Positions 62,921 to 64,000 of a DNA stretch of 64,000 bases are shown in pieces. Location of the stretch: the NCBI RefSeq assembly GCF_027943255.1, contig NW_026562320.1:1-64000 (forward strand), given 5' to 3'. The notes below the pieces were generated by a model, which saw only the letters and a program-made list of their open reading frames with translations, was not told where the DNA came from and ran no database searches. This DNA comes from Anastrepha obliqua. Taxonomy: Eukaryota > Arthropoda > Insecta > Diptera > Tephritidae. The first letter of the stretch is position 1, and every line of letters starts with the position of its first letter. A program made the translations under genes and the position numbers.

Positions 62921-64000
62921 TTCGCTAAAACTTTCATTAAAAGTTAGGTAAGACTCTCCTCTTTCCAACAATGTACACTTCTTTGGCAATTGGTTGGAAA
63001 TTGGATGTAAAACAATGACAAAATGTCAGAAAAAAGCCTTTCTGACTCGAATTTTTCTGAACATTTTTGGCGGTAAAAGTCGTATAGTTCCCTCAAGTCT
63101 GCTCCGATTTCGCTGAAACTTCCATTAAAAGTTAGATAAGATTCTCCTCTTTCCAACAATGTACACTTCTTTGGCAATTGGTTGGAAATTGGATGTAAAA
63201 CAATCACAAAATGTCAGAAAAAAGCCTTTCTGACTCGAATTTTTCTGAACATTTTTGGCGGTAAAAGTCCCATAGTTCCCTCAATTCTGCTCCGATTTCG
63301 CTGAAACTTTCATTAAAAGTTAGATAAGACTCTCCTTTTTCCAACAATGTACACTTCTTTGGCAATTGGTTGGAAATTGGATGTAAAACAATCAGAAAAT
63401 GTCACATAAAAGCCTCATTGACTCGAATTTTTTTGAAACTTTTTTTGGCGGTAAAAGTCCCATAGTTCCCTCAATTCTGCTCCGATTTCGCTGAAACTTT
63501 CATTAAAAGTTAGATAAGACTCTCCTCTCTCCAACAATGTACACTTCTTTGGCAATTGGTTGGAAATTGGATGTAAAACAATCACAAAATGTCAGAAAAA
63601 AGCCTTTCTGACTCGAATTTTTCTGAACATTTTTGGCGGTAAAAGTCCCATAGTTCCCTCAATTCTGCTCCGATTTCGCTGAAACTTCCATTAAAAGTTA
63701 GATAAGATTCTCCTCTTTCCAACAATGTACACTTCTTTGGCAATTGGTTGGAAATTGGATGTAAAACAATCAGAAAATGTCACATAAAAGCCTCATTGAC
63801 TCGAATTTTTTTGAAACTTTTTTTGGCGGTAAAAGTCCCATAGTTCCCTCAATTCTGCTCCGATTTCGCTAAAACTTTCATTAAAAGTTAGGTAAGACTC
63901 TCCTCTTTCCAACAATGTACACTTCTTTGGCAATTGGTTGGAAATTGGATGTAAAACAATGACAAAATGTCAGAAAAAAGCCTTTCTGACTCGAATTTTT
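62921..64000. repeat. Start of another HOR unit, cut by the window end
   Basis: It matches 52,919 onward in order (GCTAAAAC with AAGTCTG, TTCCATT, B, CTCTCTCC, B, GCTAAAAC) and lies 10,002 bp (53 monomers) after it. A private CTCCTTTTTCC is near 63,333. The last monomer starts at 63,858 and is cut after 143 bp. Confidence 0.8.

Larger units (their letters stand above)
1..64000. repeat. Satellite DNA array, about 188-190 bp monomer, head-to-tail
   Basis: The motif CTCCGATTTCGCT recurs every 187-190 bp from base 1 to base 63,858, always on the same strand, with no unrelated DNA longer than about 10 bp anywhere. About 340 monomers are present. The monomer is about 38% GC, with conserved segments (for example CAATGTACACTTCTTTGGC) separated by short variable ones. 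Monomer length is close to one nucleosome plus linker, as in many eukaryotic centromeric satellites; placing this array at a centromere is inference. The family is not one I recognise. Neither array edge is in the window: base 1 coincides with a monomer start only by my choice of phase, and base 64,000 lies inside a monomer. Confidence 0.99.

Noticed and set aside
1..64000. CRISPR array
   Set aside because: The repeats are contiguous, 188-190 bp long, and have no unique spacers; CRISPR repeats are about 20-50 bp separated by unrelated spacers.
1..64000. Protein-coding tandem-repeat gene (for example a long repetitive surface protein)
   Set aside because: The repeat length is not a multiple of three, stops occur in all frames of each monomer pair, and indels are tolerated everywhere.
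1..64000. Assignment to a named species or known satellite family
   Set aside because: I do not recognise the monomer. GGCGGTAAAA-type words and 38% GC are not specific enough, and a database search would be needed.

Overview
The whole 64,000-base window is one uninterrupted tandem satellite array. The unit is about 188-190 bp, all copies lie in the same orientation, and there are roughly 340 of them (64,000 divided by about 188.6). I found no gene, RNA gene, transposon, rRNA, tRNA, CRISPR array or unique DNA. The many short minus-strand open frames are the same satellite read in shifting frames. GC content is about 38% (71 of 188 in the first monomer). Such a long, ordered satellite points to a eukaryotic chromosome, most likely centromeric, pericentromeric or another heterochromatic block. 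I do not recognise the satellite family and cannot name the organism. The array runs off both ends of the window.

There are two main monomer classes. They share about 110 bp at the start (taking CTCC of CTCCGATTTCG as base 1) and differ in a middle block at about bases 103-157. The A type (188 bp) carries GTCAGAAA..TTTCTGAC, a perfect inverted repeat. The B type (190 bp) carries GTCACATAAAAGCCTCATTGAC, in which that inverted repeat is lost. Further variants (GTCGTAT or GTCCCAT, TTTCATT or TTCCATT, GCTGAAAC or GCTAAAAC, CTCTCTCC, CATGTACAC and others) let individual monomers be recognised and tracked.

Layout: 1-20,670 is an irregular mosaic with many private single-base indels, one end-joining-type deletion (4,727-5,004), and large block copies shared with 20.7-25 kb. 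From 25,012 to 37,262 lie three nearly identical higher-order repeat (HOR) units of 22, 22 and 21 monomers (4,145, 4,147 and 3,959 bp). From 37,263 to 47,254 lie two expanded versions (24 and 29 monomers), each containing an 8-monomer (about 1.51 kb) tandem duplication. 47,255-49,138 is a 10-monomer unit that duplicates the start of the next unit; its duplication joint, with 10 bp of non-satellite filler, is visible near 49,045. 49,139-52,918 is a 20-monomer unit. 52,919-62,920 holds a further stretch that includes two copies of a different, 15-monomer (about 2.83 kb) HOR at 55,178-60,839. 62,921-64,000 starts another unit.

Nothing here makes a product that works with another. The interest lies in array architecture and evolution, in dyad and A-tract structure within the monomer, and in a steep left-to-right change in homogeneity that may be biological or an assembly artefact.
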